A DNA stretch of 64,000 nucleotides from Clostridiaceae bacterium Marseille-Q3526. Lineage in GTDB: Bacteria; Bacillota; Clostridia; Lachnospirales; Lachnospiraceae. The stretch covers positions 248,001-312,000 of the forward strand of contig JAGTTS010000002.1 in assembly GCA_018223375.1 (NCBI GenBank). The letters are read 5' to 3'. Shown here one piece after another: positions 16,514 through 25,492 of the stretch. A program made the translations under genes and the position numbers. Under the pieces are notes generated by a model. That model had not been told where the DNA came from. It worked only from the letters and a program-made list of their open reading frames with translations, and did no database searches. Numbering within the stretch: position 1 is the stretch's first letter; each line of letters starts with the position of its first letter.

Positions 16514-17707
16514 ATGAAAAAGAGATTGATGAGTTTAGGACTGGCAGCAGTGATGGCAATGTCCCTGACCGCCTGCGGAAATTCCGGAAGCGGAGACGGC
16601 GCATCTGATTCAAAGGCAGCAGACGGCCAGGAGGCAGGCGCAGAGGGAGAGGTATTCGTGCTTGGCGGAATCGGACCGATTACAGGAGCCGGAGCAGCTT
16701 ACGGAGAATCCGTAAGAAACGGAGCGGAGCTGGCAGTAAAGGAAATTAACGAGGCAGGCGGAATCAACGGCTACCAGGTAGAGTTCTACTTTGAGGACGA
16801 TGAGAACGACGCTGAGAAATCTGTCAACGCATATAATACCTTAAAGGATAAGGGCATGCAGATGTTAGTGGGAACCACTACTTCTAAGCCGTGTATCGCA
16901 GTCGGCGCCGAGTCCGCCGCTGACAATATGTTCCAGCTGACTCCATCCGGCTCTGCCGTTCAGTGCGTGGAGAATGAGAACGTATTCCGCGTATGCTTCT
17001 CTGACCCGGATCAGGGCAAGAAATCAGCCGAGTACATTGCGGATAACGGACTTGCAAAGAAAATCGCCATTATCTATGACAGCTCCAGCGAGTACTCCGA
17101 CGGTATCAGAGAGACATTTGTGGAGACAGCAGAGGAGAAAGGACTGGAGATTGTAGCCAGCGAGGCTTTTACAGCAGACAGCAACACAGACTTCTCTGTA
17201 CAGCTTGATAAGGCAAAGGAAGCAGGCGCAGAGCTGGTATTCCTTCCTATCTACTATCAGGAGGCCTCCATTATTTTAAAACAGGCGTCCGATAAGGACT
17301 TCCATCCAATGTTCTTCGGCTGCGACGGCATGGACGGAATCTTAAGCGTTAAGAACTTTGATCAGTCCCTGGCAGAGGGCTTAATGCTCTTAACACCATT
17401 CACAGTCGACGAGGCAGGAAGCCAGGATTTCGTTGCAGCCTACGAGGAGGCTTACGGAATCGAGCCCCTTCAGTTCGGTGCAGGCGCATACGATGCCGTA
17501 TATGCAATCAAGGAAGCGGCAGAGAAAGCGGGAGTAACTCCTGATATGGAAGTATCCGATATGTGCGAGGCAATGAAGACAGCCATGACAGAGATCACAA
17601 TCGACGGTCTGACCGGAGAGGGAATGACATGGAATGCGAACGGAGAGCCGGAGAAGGCTCCGAAGGCAGCCAAGATTGTAAGCGGCGTTTACGAGATGAT
17701 GGATTAG
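16514..17707 (+). CDS. livK: branched-chain amino acid ABC transporter substrate-binding lipoprotein
   Basis: A 397-aa periplasmic-binding-type protein. It has a lipoprotein signal with lipobox LTAC (Cys 21), a low-complexity Ser/Gly/Asp spacer, then LGGIGPITGAGAAYGESVRNGAELAVKEINEAGGINGYQV, the Peripla_BP_6 signature. It captures Leu/Ile/Val or a related amino acid outside the membrane and hands it to LivHM. The start at 16514 follows GGAGGA by seven bases; an upstream in-frame GTG is less likely. A hairpin at 17758 separates it from livH, a common way to make more binding protein than permease. Confidence 0.94.
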   Translation: MKKRLMSLGLAAVMAMSLTACGNSGSGDGASDSKAADGQEAGAEGEVFVLGGIGPITGAGAAYGESVRNGAELAVKEINEAGGINGYQVEFYFEDDENDAEKSVNAYNTLKDKGMQMLVGTTTSKPCIAVGAESAADNMFQLTPSGSAVQCVENENVFRVCFSDPDQGKKSAEYIADNGLAKKIAIIYDSSSEYSDGIRETFVETAEEKGLEIVASEAFTADSNTDFSVQLDKAKEAGAELVFLPIYYQEASIILKQASDKDFHPMFFGCDGMDGILSVKNFDQSLAEGLMLLTPFTVDEAGSQDFVAAYEEAYGIEPLQFGAGAYDAVYAIKEAAEKAGVTPDMEVSDMCEAMKTAMTEITIDGLTGEGMTWNANGEPEKAPKAAKIVSGVYEMMD

Positions 17708-17757
17708 AAGGGCAGCCCCATGCGGCGCATGCAGAGCTGTTTGTAAATGGGACAGAG

Positions 17758-17787
17758 GGCTGTTGCACAGTGCGGCAGCCTTCTTTT
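17758..17787 (+). terminator. intra-operon hairpin between livK and livH
   Basis: A ten-pair stem (GGCTGTTGCA with TGCGGCAGCC, two G-T pairs), loop CAG, then TTCTTTT. It is likely a leaky terminator or RNA-stabilising hairpin behind livK. Confidence 0.55.
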
Positions 17788-17836
17788 CTGTCTCCGGTTC
17801 GACTGAGTAAAAACAAAGAAAACGAGGTGTAGGAGG

Positions 17837-18721
17837 ATGATGAATTTTCTTTCCTATTTGATTAATGGCATCAGCCTGGGCAGCGTCTACGCGATTATCG
17901 CTCTGGGCTACACCATGGTTTATGGAATTGCAAAGATGCTGAACTTTGCCCATGGCGATATCATCATGGTAGGAGGCTTCACGGCCTTTACTGTGGTAAG
18001 CACCATGGGAGGATCGCCCATTGTGGGAATTTTAGCGGCTGTCGTTGTCTGTACGGCGCTTGGAGTGGCGGTGGAGCGCATCGCCTACAGGCCTTTAAGA
18101 GACGCGTCTCCGCTGGCTGTTCTGATTACGGCCATTGGCGTCAGCTACCTGCTTCAGAATGTGGCGCTCCTGATATTCGGATCCAACGCCCGCCAGTTCA
18201 CCTCTGTGGTGAATCTGCCGCCGTTAAAGCTGGCCGGAGGAGAGCTCTCTATCTCCAGCGTGACGATTGTGACGATTTTAGCCTGCGTTGTGATTATGGC
18301 AGGACTGATGTTTTTTATCAACAAGACGAAGATCGGGCAGGCCATGCTGGCCGTGTCGGAGGACAGAGGAGCCGCTACCCTGATGGGAATCAATGTCAAC
18401 CGGACTATTGCCATCACCTTTGCCATCGGATCCGCCCTGGCTGCCATTGCGGGAGTTCTGCTGTGCTCTGCATACCCGTCCTTAACGCCATACACAGGCT
18501 CCATGCCTGGCATCAAGGCCTTCGTGGCGGCTGTATTCGGCGGAATCGGTTCCATTCCAGGCGCCCTGATCGGCGGCGTGCTTCTGGGTGTAATCGAGAA
18601 CCTGACGAAGGCGTATATTTCGTCCCAGCTTTCAGACGCGATTGTATTTTCTGTGCTCATTATTGTGCTGTTAGTGCGTCCGACTGGAATTCTGGGCAAA
18701 AAAGTCAGTGAGAAAGTGTAG
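17837..18721 (+). CDS. livH: branched-chain amino acid ABC transporter permease LivH
   Basis: A 294-aa membrane protein with about eight hydrophobic segments. LINGISLGSVYAIIALGYTMVYGIAKMLNFAHGDI at the N-terminus and the EAA-like loop MGINVNRTIAITFAIGSALAAIAGVL are family signatures. It forms the membrane channel with LivM. The start follows GGTGTAGGAGG. Its stop overlaps the region just before livM. Confidence 0.95.
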   Translation: MMNFLSYLINGISLGSVYAIIALGYTMVYGIAKMLNFAHGDIIMVGGFTAFTVVSTMGGSPIVGILAAVVVCTALGVAVERIAYRPLRDASPLAVLITAIGVSYLLQNVALLIFGSNARQFTSVVNLPPLKLAGGELSISSVTIVTILACVVIMAGLMFFINKTKIGQAMLAVSEDRGAATLMGINVNRTIAITFAIGSALAAIAGVLLCSAYPSLTPYTGSMPGIKAFVAAVFGGIGSIPGALIGGVLLGVIENLTKAYISSQLSDAIVFSVLIIVLLVRPTGILGKKVSEKV

Positions 18722-18730
18722 GTGAAGGCC

Positions 18731-19825
18731 ATGAATATCAAGACATACAGAAATAAAACGCTGGTTCAGAACGGCGTTACATACGGCATTGTCCTGGCCT
18801 GCTTTGTTTTGATCCAGGTTCTGACAGCAGCAGGAGGAATGACAAGCCTGTTAAAGGGAATTCTGGTTCCTCTGTGCACCTATGTCATTCTGGCAGTTTC
18901 CCTGAACCTGACGGTAGGCATTCTGGGAGAGCTGAGTCTGGGACACGCGGGCTTCATGTGCGTGGGAGCCTTTGCGGGAGCGTTTTTTACAAACGCTGTG
19001 ATGAAGACCTGCGATATAGCCAAGAACGACGATCAGGCGGTGCTTCTGCTTTTCATCGGAGCGATTGTGATTGGAGCGCTGGCAGCGGCTGTCTGCGGCC
19101 TGATGATCGGAATTCCTGTGTTAAGACTGAAGGGAGATTACCTGGCGATCGTGACTCTGGCCTTCGGCGAGATTATCAAGAACCTGATCAACGCCCTGTT
19201 TGTGGGAATTGACAGCAGGGGAATCCACTTCTCCTTAAAGGACGCTTCCTCCCTGAACTTAGAGGAAGGGGGAGAGGTGATTATAAAGGGTGCCCAGGGC
19301 ATCACAGGAACGCCTAAGGCAGCTACCTTTACCATCGGCATCATTCTGGTGTTAATCACCCTTTTCATTGTCCTGAACCTGATTCACTCCAGAACGGGAC
19401 GCGCCATCATGGCTATCAGGGACAACAGGATTGCGGCTGAGTCTGTGGGAATCAATATCACAAAATATAAGCTCTTAGCCTTCTCCGTATCAGCGGCCTT
19501 AGCCGGAGTGGCAGGCGTCCTCTACGCCCACAATCTGGCCACGCTGGCGGCTACGCCCAAGGCCTTCGGCTACAACATGTCCATTATGATCCTGGTATTT
19601 GTGGTGTTGGGCGGAATCGGAAATATCCGGGGCTCCATTATCGCGGCCGTTGTGCTGACGCTGCTTCCGGAGCTTCTGCGCGGTCTCAGCAACTACAGAA
19701 TGCTGATTTATGCGATTGTGTTGATTGCAATGATGCTGTTCAACTCCAGCCCCAAGGCGAAGGAGCTCAGAAGCCGCGCTGCAGCGTCGCTTAAGAAACA
19801 GAAGAAACAGGCCAAGGAGGAGTAG
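18731..19825 (+). CDS. livM: branched-chain amino acid ABC transporter permease LivM
   Basis: A 364-aa membrane protein of LivM type: SLNLTVGILGELSLGHAGFMCVGAFAGA, LKGDYLAIVTLAFGEIIK and AIRDNRIAAESVGINITKYKLLAFSVSAALAG (EAA loop). The start at 18731 is chosen because AGGTGAAGG lies just upstream. A GTG at 18722, immediately after the livH stop, is the alternative. The C-terminal tail is very basic (RAAASLKKQKKQAKEE). Confidence 0.94.
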   Translation: MNIKTYRNKTLVQNGVTYGIVLACFVLIQVLTAAGGMTSLLKGILVPLCTYVILAVSLNLTVGILGELSLGHAGFMCVGAFAGAFFTNAVMKTCDIAKNDDQAVLLLFIGAIVIGALAAAVCGLMIGIPVLRLKGDYLAIVTLAFGEIIKNLINALFVGIDSRGIHFSLKDASSLNLEEGGEVIIKGAQGITGTPKAATFTIGIILVLITLFIVLNLIHSRTGRAIMAIRDNRIAAESVGINITKYKLLAFSVSAALAGVAGVLYAHNLATLAATPKAFGYNMSIMILVFVVLGGIGNIRGSIIAAVVLTLLPELLRGLSNYRMLIYAIVLIAMMLFNSSPKAKELRSRAAASLKKQKKQAKEE

Positions 19826-19828
19826 GAT

Positions 19829-20587
19829 ATGGCAATGCTGGAAGTAAAAAATTTAAGTATCTCCTTCGGCGGACTGAAGGCAGTAGACGATTTTAACATT
19901 ACGATTGAAAAGGGCCAGCTTTACGGCCTCATCGGCCCCAACGGAGCGGGAAAGACAACCGTATTCAACCTTTTGACAGGCGTGTACAAGCCGGATGGAG
20001 GAATCATCCTTCTGGACGGAAAGAACATTGCGGGAAAGAAAAATATTGAGATTAACCGGGCAGGGGTGGCCAGAACCTTTCAGAACATCCGTCTGTTTAA
20101 AGATCTGAGCGTCCTTGACAATGTAAAGGTGGGACTTCACAACCACCATTCCTACAGCACTCTTGCAGGTATTTTCCGTCTGCCGAAATACAGGAAGGTG
20201 GAGCGGGAGATGGACGAGCGGGCTCTGGAGCTTTTAAAGGTATTTGACCTGGAAAAAGAATTTGCAGTAAAAGCTTCCAACCTTCCCTATGGAAAGCAGA
20301 GAAAGCTGGAGATTGCCAGAGCGCTTGCCACAGAGCCGAAGCTCCTTCTCTTAGACGAGCCGGCAGCCGGCATGAATCCCAACGAGACGAAGGAACTGAT
20401 GGACACCATTCAGTTTGTCCGGGATAATTTCGATATGACGATTCTTTTAATTGAGCATGATATGAAGCTGGTATCCGGAATCTGTGAAAAGCTGACTGTG
20501 TTAAACTTCGGCCACGTGCTGACAGAGGGACCGACCAGCCAGGTGCTGAATAATCCAGAGGTTGTGAAGGCATATTTGGGAGAGTAG
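19829..20587 (+). CDS. livG: branched-chain amino acid ABC transporter ATP-binding protein LivG
   Basis: A 252-aa ATPase: Walker A GPNGAGKTT, the LivG-specific GVARTFQNIRLF Q-loop, signature LPYGKQRKLEIARAL in place of LSGGQ, and Walker B LLLLDEPAAGMNP. It energises LivHM. It starts four bases after livM with AGGAGGAG. The first residues (MAMLEVK) are nearly the same as those of livF, consistent with their common ancestry. Confidence 0.96.
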   Translation: MAMLEVKNLSISFGGLKAVDDFNITIEKGQLYGLIGPNGAGKTTVFNLLTGVYKPDGGIILLDGKNIAGKKNIEINRAGVARTFQNIRLFKDLSVLDNVKVGLHNHHSYSTLAGIFRLPKYRKVEREMDERALELLKVFDLEKEFAVKASNLPYGKQRKLEIARALATEPKLLLLDEPAAGMNPNETKELMDTIQFVRDNFDMTILLIEHDMKLVSGICEKLTVLNFGHVLTEGPTSQVLNNPEVVKAYLGE

Positions 20588-20637
20588 GCAGGCTGCATAT
20601 CAGAAAATAAATTTGTGGAAAGCGGGAGGTCAGAGTC

Positions 20638-21348
20638 ATGGCAATGCTGGAAGTAAAGGATTTAAGCGTCTATTACGGCGTGATCCAGGCGCTCAAGGGT
20701 ATCTCCTTCGAGGTAGAGGAGGGGGACGTTATTGCCCTCATCGGAGCCAACGGAGCCGGAAAGACGACAACCCTTCATGCGCTTACAGGCCTGATTCCGG
20801 TGAAATCGGGAAGTATTGTATTTGAGGGAAAAGATATCACAAAGGTTCCCGGCTATAAGCTGGTATCCATGGGAATTGCCCATGTGCCGGAGGGACGCCG
20901 GGTATTCGCCCAGCTGACGGTTCTTCAGAACCTGAAGATGGGAGCGTATACAAGAAACAATAAACAGGAGAGCGAGGAAACGATTCAGAAAATATATAAG
21001 CGTTTTCCAAGACTGGAGGAGAGGAAAAACCAGCTGGCAGGAACCCTCTCCGGCGGCGAGCAGCAGATGCTGGCCATGGGACGGGCGCTGATGTCCCACC
21101 CCAGGCTGATTGTTATGGACGAGCCGTCCATGGGTCTTTCTCCTCTGTATGTAAACGAGATCTTTGAGATTATCAAGGAGATCAGCGCCGAGGGAACCAC
21201 GGTTCTCCTGGTGGAGCAGAACGCTAAGAAGGCCCTTTCCATCGCCAACAAGGCGTACGTGCTGGAGACGGGAAAAATTGTGCTCAGAGGAGACGCCAAG
21301 GAGCTGATGAACAATGATCAGGTGAAAAAAGCGTATTTGAGCGAGTAG
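20638..21348 (+). CDS. livF: branched-chain amino acid ABC transporter ATP-binding protein LivF
   Basis: A 236-aa ATPase with Walker A GANGAGKTT, the LivF-type GIAHVPEGRRVFAQLTVLQNL, signature LSGGEQQMLAMGRALM and Walker B LIVMDEPSMGLSP. It is the last gene of livKHMGF and is followed by a terminator at 21368-21425. The ribosome site is GGGAGGTC. Confidence 0.96.
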   Translation: MAMLEVKDLSVYYGVIQALKGISFEVEEGDVIALIGANGAGKTTTLHALTGLIPVKSGSIVFEGKDITKVPGYKLVSMGIAHVPEGRRVFAQLTVLQNLKMGAYTRNNKQESEETIQKIYKRFPRLEERKNQLAGTLSGGEQQMLAMGRALMSHPRLIVMDEPSMGLSPLYVNEIFEIIKEISAEGTTVLLVEQNAKKALSIANKAYVLETGKIVLRGDAKELMNNDQVKKAYLSE

Positions 21349-21367
21349 GAAAAATATTAAAAGTAAG

Positions 21368-21425
21368 AAGCAGGAGCTGTTTGGTGATTTTATGGAGCAC
21401 CAGTCAGGTTCCTGCTTTTTGTTTT
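21368..21425 (+). terminator. terminator of the liv operon
   Basis: AAGCAGGA pairs with TCCTGCTT, with an inner GGTG/CACC pairing in the long loop, and is followed by T runs (21416-21420 and 21422-21425). Confidence 0.75.
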
Positions 21426-21457
21426 GGGAGAGAGAAGAATTTTGAAGTCCTATGAAT

Positions 21458-21539
21458 TATCTATATATTGATAATATCTATCCATATATTTTCTTATAGA
21501 CAATAATAATTATACATTTATTACAAAATATGGTATAAG
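21458..21539 (+). promoter_or_regulatory. regulatory region of the DUF169 transporter operon
   Basis: An AT-rich stretch with TATCTAT repeated 17 bp apart (21458 and 21475) and a perfect 13-bp inverted repeat ATATT GAT AATAT (21465-21477). The candidate promoter is TATACA (21511-21516), a 17-bp spacer, and TATAAG (21534-21539) with an extended TGG in front. No known regulator box was recognised. Confidence 0.45.
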
Positions 21540-21585
21540 ATAGGTGTTTGTTTTTATAATAGTTCAACAATAAGGGGGTGTAATG

Positions 21586-22374
21586 ATGGATATTATAAAA
21601 GAAGAGGCTATGAAGAAGCTGAATGCCAGCGAACTTCTGACCAGGAAACCTGTCGGAATTAAATTTTTATTTACAAAAGAGGATTACGAGGCTTGCACGG
21701 CAGAACCTGCCAAAGCTAAAATGGCCTACTGTGTGATGGTAAAAATTGCCAGCATGGGAGTTTCGCTGAAAACAGATATTGAAATGTGCAGCTGCGGAGG
21801 AGGAACACGGGCATTGGGATTGGAAGAGCCGTCAGAAAGGTATTACACTGGATGTGAAGCCTATTCTTTCGGGTTGTATCGCGATTTAGCCGTTGCCAAA
21901 CAGGAAGTCAACAGCCTGACATTTTGCAGACATCATACCTATGGACTTCTGATACAGCCTTTGGAAGCCTATGAAGTCTATGATCCGGATGTGGTGATTC
22001 TGTTTTCTGATTCTTTTGGGACGATGCGCTTAATACAGGGATATACATATCACTATGGGCCGCAGTCTAATTTTAAGATGACAGGAAATCAGGCTTTGTG
22101 CTCTGAATGTACCGCATACCCGTATGAAATGAATTCTATGAATATTTCTATGTTCTGCTCCGGTACACGTTATCTGGCAGGATGGGATAATTCAGAGATT
22201 GGAATCGGTATGCCGTACGGGATTTTTACAGGAGTCTGCGACGGTATCTACCGAAGCGCCAACGGAGTGGAGAGAGATTGCAGAAAAGCTGTGCTGCGTG
22301 CAAATCTGAAGGAGGCCGGTCTGAAAGATCCAGGGCTGGTGGACGGACAGGCCTATTATATGATGCAGAAGTAG
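21586..22374 (+). CDS. DUF169 family Cys-rich protein
   Basis: A 262-aa soluble protein with 11 cysteines, several clustered (MCSCGGG, LCSEC, MFCSG). The pattern KPVGIKFLFTKEDYE, AYC, TGCEAYSFGL, NSLTFCRHH and GMPYGIFTGV matches what I recall of DUF169, a family of unknown function common in anaerobes. The cysteines suggest a metal or Fe-S site, which is inference. It is the first gene of a four-gene operon with an ABC importer, 16 bp ahead of the permease, so it probably acts on or senses the transported compound. ATG 21586 gives seven-base spacing from GGGGG; ATG 21583 is the alternative. The gene looks more AT-rich than livF. Confidence 0.75.
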   Translation: MDIIKEEAMKKLNASELLTRKPVGIKFLFTKEDYEACTAEPAKAKMAYCVMVKIASMGVSLKTDIEMCSCGGGTRALGLEEPSERYYTGCEAYSFGLYRDLAVAKQEVNSLTFCRHHTYGLLIQPLEAYEVYDPDVVILFSDSFGTMRLIQGYTYHYGPQSNFKMTGNQALCSECTAYPYEMNSMNISMFCSGTRYLAGWDNSEIGIGMPYGIFTGVCDGIYRSANGVERDCRKAVLRANLKEAGLKDPGLVDGQAYYMMQK

Positions 22375-22390
22375 TGGGAGGAGCGGTGTT

Positions 22391-23197
22391 ATGAAACAGA
22401 AAGCAGCGCTGTCAGCCCTGGCTATCCGTATCTTTTTAATTCTCTCTGTACTGGCACTCTGGGAATGGGGGGTGAGAAGCAGCCGGCTGCCGGACTTTTA
22501 CATCAGCTATCCTTCGGAAATTGCGATGGATTTATGGGATTTTATTACCAGCGGGGAACTGTGGAAGCATGCTTCCGTGACTCTTCAGGAAGCTTTCGCA
22601 GGTCTGTTTGGAGGAAGTATAGCTGGGATTGCAGCGGGAATTCTGCTGGGACAGTTTCCATTTTTGGGGAGAATTTTTAAACCGATTATTACTGCAGTCC
22701 ATGGGATTCCCCAACTGACCTTGGCTCCGGTGTATATTCTCTGGTTTGGAATCGGGATGCAGTCAAAGATTTTCCTGGCAGGTCTGAGCGCGTTTTTCTG
22801 CGTATTTTTTTCAACCTATGGAGCAATCTTTGATATGGAACCTAAGCTGATTGAATCTGCCAGCCTTCTGGGAGCTAAAAAGACGCAGATTTTATGGATG
22901 GTAGTGCTTCCCACCTGTACGCCATGGATCTTATCGGGAATCCGTTCTGGCTTCAGCGCCAGTCTGATTGGAGCGATAGTGGGAGAATATATGGGTGCCG
23001 GAGCGGGCTTTGGATGGATGGTTGCCTATGCAACTTCGTATTTTAACATGAAACGTGTGATGTCATGTATTTTTATTCTGCTGCTGTTGGGGCTGGTTTT
23101 AAATTTTGGTCTGGACAGAGTGGAAGAGGCGCTTCTCAAATGGAGGCCAAGAGCTTCTTTAAATATTGGGGAGGAGAAGGAACAAAACGATCATTAA
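22391..23197 (+). CDS. ABC transporter permease, NitT/TauT (SsuC-like) type
   Basis: A 268-aa membrane protein with about six hydrophobic segments. LPDFYISYPSEIAMDLWDFITSGELWKHASVTLQEAFAG is the usual opening of SsuC/TauC permeases, and LPTCTPWILSGIRSGFSASLIGAIVGEYMGAG is the EAA loop contacting the ATPase. The substrate is unknown: family members move sulfonates, nitrate, bicarbonate or pyrimidine precursors. It starts 16 bp after DUF169 with GGGAGGAG. Confidence 0.9.
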   Translation: MKQKAALSALAIRIFLILSVLALWEWGVRSSRLPDFYISYPSEIAMDLWDFITSGELWKHASVTLQEAFAGLFGGSIAGIAAGILLGQFPFLGRIFKPIITAVHGIPQLTLAPVYILWFGIGMQSKIFLAGLSAFFCVFFSTYGAIFDMEPKLIESASLLGAKKTQILWMVVLPTCTPWILSGIRSGFSASLIGAIVGEYMGAGAGFGWMVAYATSYFNMKRVMSCIFILLLLGLVLNFGLDRVEEALLKWRPRASLNIGEEKEQNDH

Positions 23198-23230
23198 AAA
23201 AAATAAAATGGGGAAAGGAACGATTGAACA

Positions 23231-24325
23231 ATGAGAAAGTGGATATCTTTGATGTGTGCCGCCGGCATTGCGGCAGCAGCTCTTATGGGATGCTCGGGAG
23301 CGGAGACAGCTGGAAAGAACGAAACAAAAGCGGCCGCAGAAGCTGCGGCTGGGGAGTCAGCAGAAAGTCTGAGCAGTGAAGAGACAAAAAAGGAAGAAGA
23401 TAAGAAAGAGCTCACAAAGATTGTCGTTTCAGAATTCCGCGGCATCTGCTGGGCATCCGCCTATGCGGCAGAGCAGCTGGGATATTTTGAGGAAGAGGGA
23501 CTGGACGTAGAGTTTATGCTCTACAAAGACGGGCCCATTGCATTCCAGGGAATGCATGCAGGAGATTCGGATTTCTGCCTGCTTTCCGCTGAGCCGGTAA
23601 TGACTGCCTATGACGAGGGAATGGAATCTTATCTGCTTTTAACCAACACGAACCGCCGTACCTATGCGTTTGCAGGAGCAGCAGATATTAAAACAGCAGC
23701 GGACTTAAAAGGCAAGACAATCTTTGCAGGAATGCCTGGCTCAGCTCCATATTCTTTTGTTTTATCCATGCTTAAAAGCGCCGGACTGAGTGAAAATGAT
23801 GTAAACTTTATTAATCTTGATTATGGCTCGGCCATCGTTGCTTTGGGAGAGAAGCAGGTAGATGGAATTTTCTTTGACGTCTACAATAAGGCGATTTTAG
23901 AGGAGACAGTTCCGGATGCTAACATTCTGTTAGACTGCACAGATACACAAACCCATGAAGCGCTTTATGGTTCTCAGTTCTGCCAGACCAGCATTGTTAC
24001 TTGTACAAAGAAGTTTGCAGAAGAGAATCCAGAGACCGTGCAGGCGTTTGTAAACGCTTCTTCAAGAGCTTTAAAGTGGATTAGCGAGCACACCTCTAAG
24101 GAACTGGCAGAGCTGATTTCCCCTATGTACGACAGTATGACAGTAGATGAATTGACTGCCAAGTTTGAGTGCATTAAGGATACGTTTTCTGAGACGGGAG
24201 AAATTATTCCGGAAGGATATGAGACGATGGAGAGCTTCTGCCTTGATCAGGGACTTATTGAGAACAGCATCCCATATGAGGATATTGTAGCTTCTGATTT
24301 TATGGATGCGGCAATAGAAAAATAA
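23231..24325 (+). CDS. ABC transporter substrate-binding lipoprotein, SsuA/THI5-like
   Basis: A 364-aa lipoprotein: signal MRKWISLMCAAGIAAAALMG with lipobox LMGC (Cys 21), an Ala/Glu/Lys spacer, then an NMT1/THI5-like domain (VSEFRGICWASAYAAEQLGYFEEEGLDVEFML, DLKGKTIFAGMPGSAP, NPETVQAFVNASSRALKWI). It should bind the operon's substrate at the outer membrane face. Tyr, Cys and Asp are frequent in the cleft region, but the ligand cannot be read. It has a good AAAGGAAC ribosome site. Confidence 0.9.
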   Translation: MRKWISLMCAAGIAAAALMGCSGAETAGKNETKAAAEAAAGESAESLSSEETKKEEDKKELTKIVVSEFRGICWASAYAAEQLGYFEEEGLDVEFMLYKDGPIAFQGMHAGDSDFCLLSAEPVMTAYDEGMESYLLLTNTNRRTYAFAGAADIKTAADLKGKTIFAGMPGSAPYSFVLSMLKSAGLSENDVNFINLDYGSAIVALGEKQVDGIFFDVYNKAILEETVPDANILLDCTDTQTHEALYGSQFCQTSIVTCTKKFAEENPETVQAFVNASSRALKWISEHTSKELAELISPMYDSMTVDELTAKFECIKDTFSETGEIIPEGYETMESFCLDQGLIENSIPYEDIVASDFMDAAIEK

Positions 24326-24358
24326 GACAAGGCAGACGTGAGGAGTGCAGGAGGGAAA

Positions 24359-25387
24359 ATGGCTTATATCTCATTTGAACAGATTGAAAAATACTATGGT
24401 TCTCAGCATGTACTGAAAAATCTCAGTCTGTCTGTGGATAAGGGGGAATTTGTTACGCTTCTTGGTCCCTCCGGATGCGGAAAAAGTACGCTGCTTCGCT
24501 GCCTGGCTGGTTTGGAATCGATTTCCTCTGGACGCATTTTACTGGATGGGGAGGAGATTACCCATGTTCCTCCGCGCCAGAGGAACGTCGGAATGATTTT
24601 CCAGCAGTACAGCCTGTTTCCGACTATGAATGTATACAATAATATCGCTTTTGGACTGAAAATACAGGGAGTATCGAAGGAGGAAGCTAGGCTCCGCATT
24701 GCAGAAGCATTAAAAATGGCAGATCTAGCAGGCAGCGAGAATAAATATCCATCTCAGCTGTCAGGAGGAGAGCAGCAGAGAGTGGCCCTTTGCCGGTGTA
24801 TTGTAACAAAGCCCAAGGTACTTTTAATGGACGAGCCTTTCAGCGCTATTGACGCAAAGCTTAGAAAAGCTCTTCAGAAGAGAATCAAGGAGATTCACCG
24901 TGAACTGGGGATGACCACGATTTTTGTTACTCATGATCAGGACGAGGCTATGTCCATGTCGGATACGATTCACCTGATGAATCGAGGAATTGTAGAGCAG
25001 TCGGCAAGGCCTCTGGAACTGTATGCGCATCCTAAGACAGCCTTTGCCGCCAGCTTCATGGGCAATTATAACATGATGACGGCGGAGCAGTTTCGGTCTG
25101 TGACAGGAGACCAGTGGAGGCGGGATGTGTGTATTCGTCCTGAGCTGATTGAGATTTTCGGAGATTCTGTGGAAGATTTAGAGCAGAGAAAAGAGGGATA
25201 TACTCTATCTGGGACAGTAACAGAAAGAATTCCGCAGGGAAATACGGTGCTGTATTATGTGACAGTATCTGATCTGCAGTTTAAGGTATCCAGGCTATTT
25301 AATAGCCCTGCATTTTTTGAAGAGGGGCAGAAGGTATGTCTGTTCATTCCCAGGGATGCGGTACTGCAGTATGAGAAAGAAACGTAA
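24359..25387 (+). CDS. ABC transporter ATP-binding protein with C-terminal TOBE-like extension
   Basis: A 342-aa ATPase: Walker A GPSGCGKST, Q-loop GMIFQQYSLFPTM, signature LSGGEQQRVALCRCI, Walker B VLLMDEPFSAIDA, H-loop VTHDQDEA. About 100 residues follow (NYNMMTAEQF, CIRPELIEIFGD, GTVTERIPQGNTVLYYV), resembling the TOBE domain of PotA/FbpC ATPases. SsuB-type partners are usually about 250 aa and lack it. The start at 24359 is chosen because GGAGGG is close upstream and MAYISFEQIEKYYG is the natural beginning. GTG 24338 is possible. The last gene of the operon. Confidence 0.9.
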   Translation: MAYISFEQIEKYYGSQHVLKNLSLSVDKGEFVTLLGPSGCGKSTLLRCLAGLESISSGRILLDGEEITHVPPRQRNVGMIFQQYSLFPTMNVYNNIAFGLKIQGVSKEEARLRIAEALKMADLAGSENKYPSQLSGGEQQRVALCRCIVTKPKVLLMDEPFSAIDAKLRKALQKRIKEIHRELGMTTIFVTHDQDEAMSMSDTIHLMNRGIVEQSARPLELYAHPKTAFAASFMGNYNMMTAEQFRSVTGDQWRRDVCIRPELIEIFGDSVEDLEQRKEGYTLSGTVTERIPQGNTVLYYVTVSDLQFKVSRLFNSPAFFEEGQKVCLFIPRDAVLQYEKET

Positions 25388-25418
25388 TTGACGGTTTGGG
25401 AGCCTGCGGTAAAACGAC

Positions 25419-25480
25419 AGAGGGATAAACATGTTTTCCAGTGACTTTAACTGGAGCAAGGAAAACATGTTTATCCCTCT
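25419..25480. terminator. very long bidirectional terminator
   Basis: A perfect 21-bp inverted repeat (25419-25439 and 25460-25480) with a 20-nt loop. It lies between the convergent ABC operon and nitroreductase gene. The T-rich flanks are modest on both sides. Confidence 0.85.
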
Positions 25481-25492
25481 ATTTATGATCCT

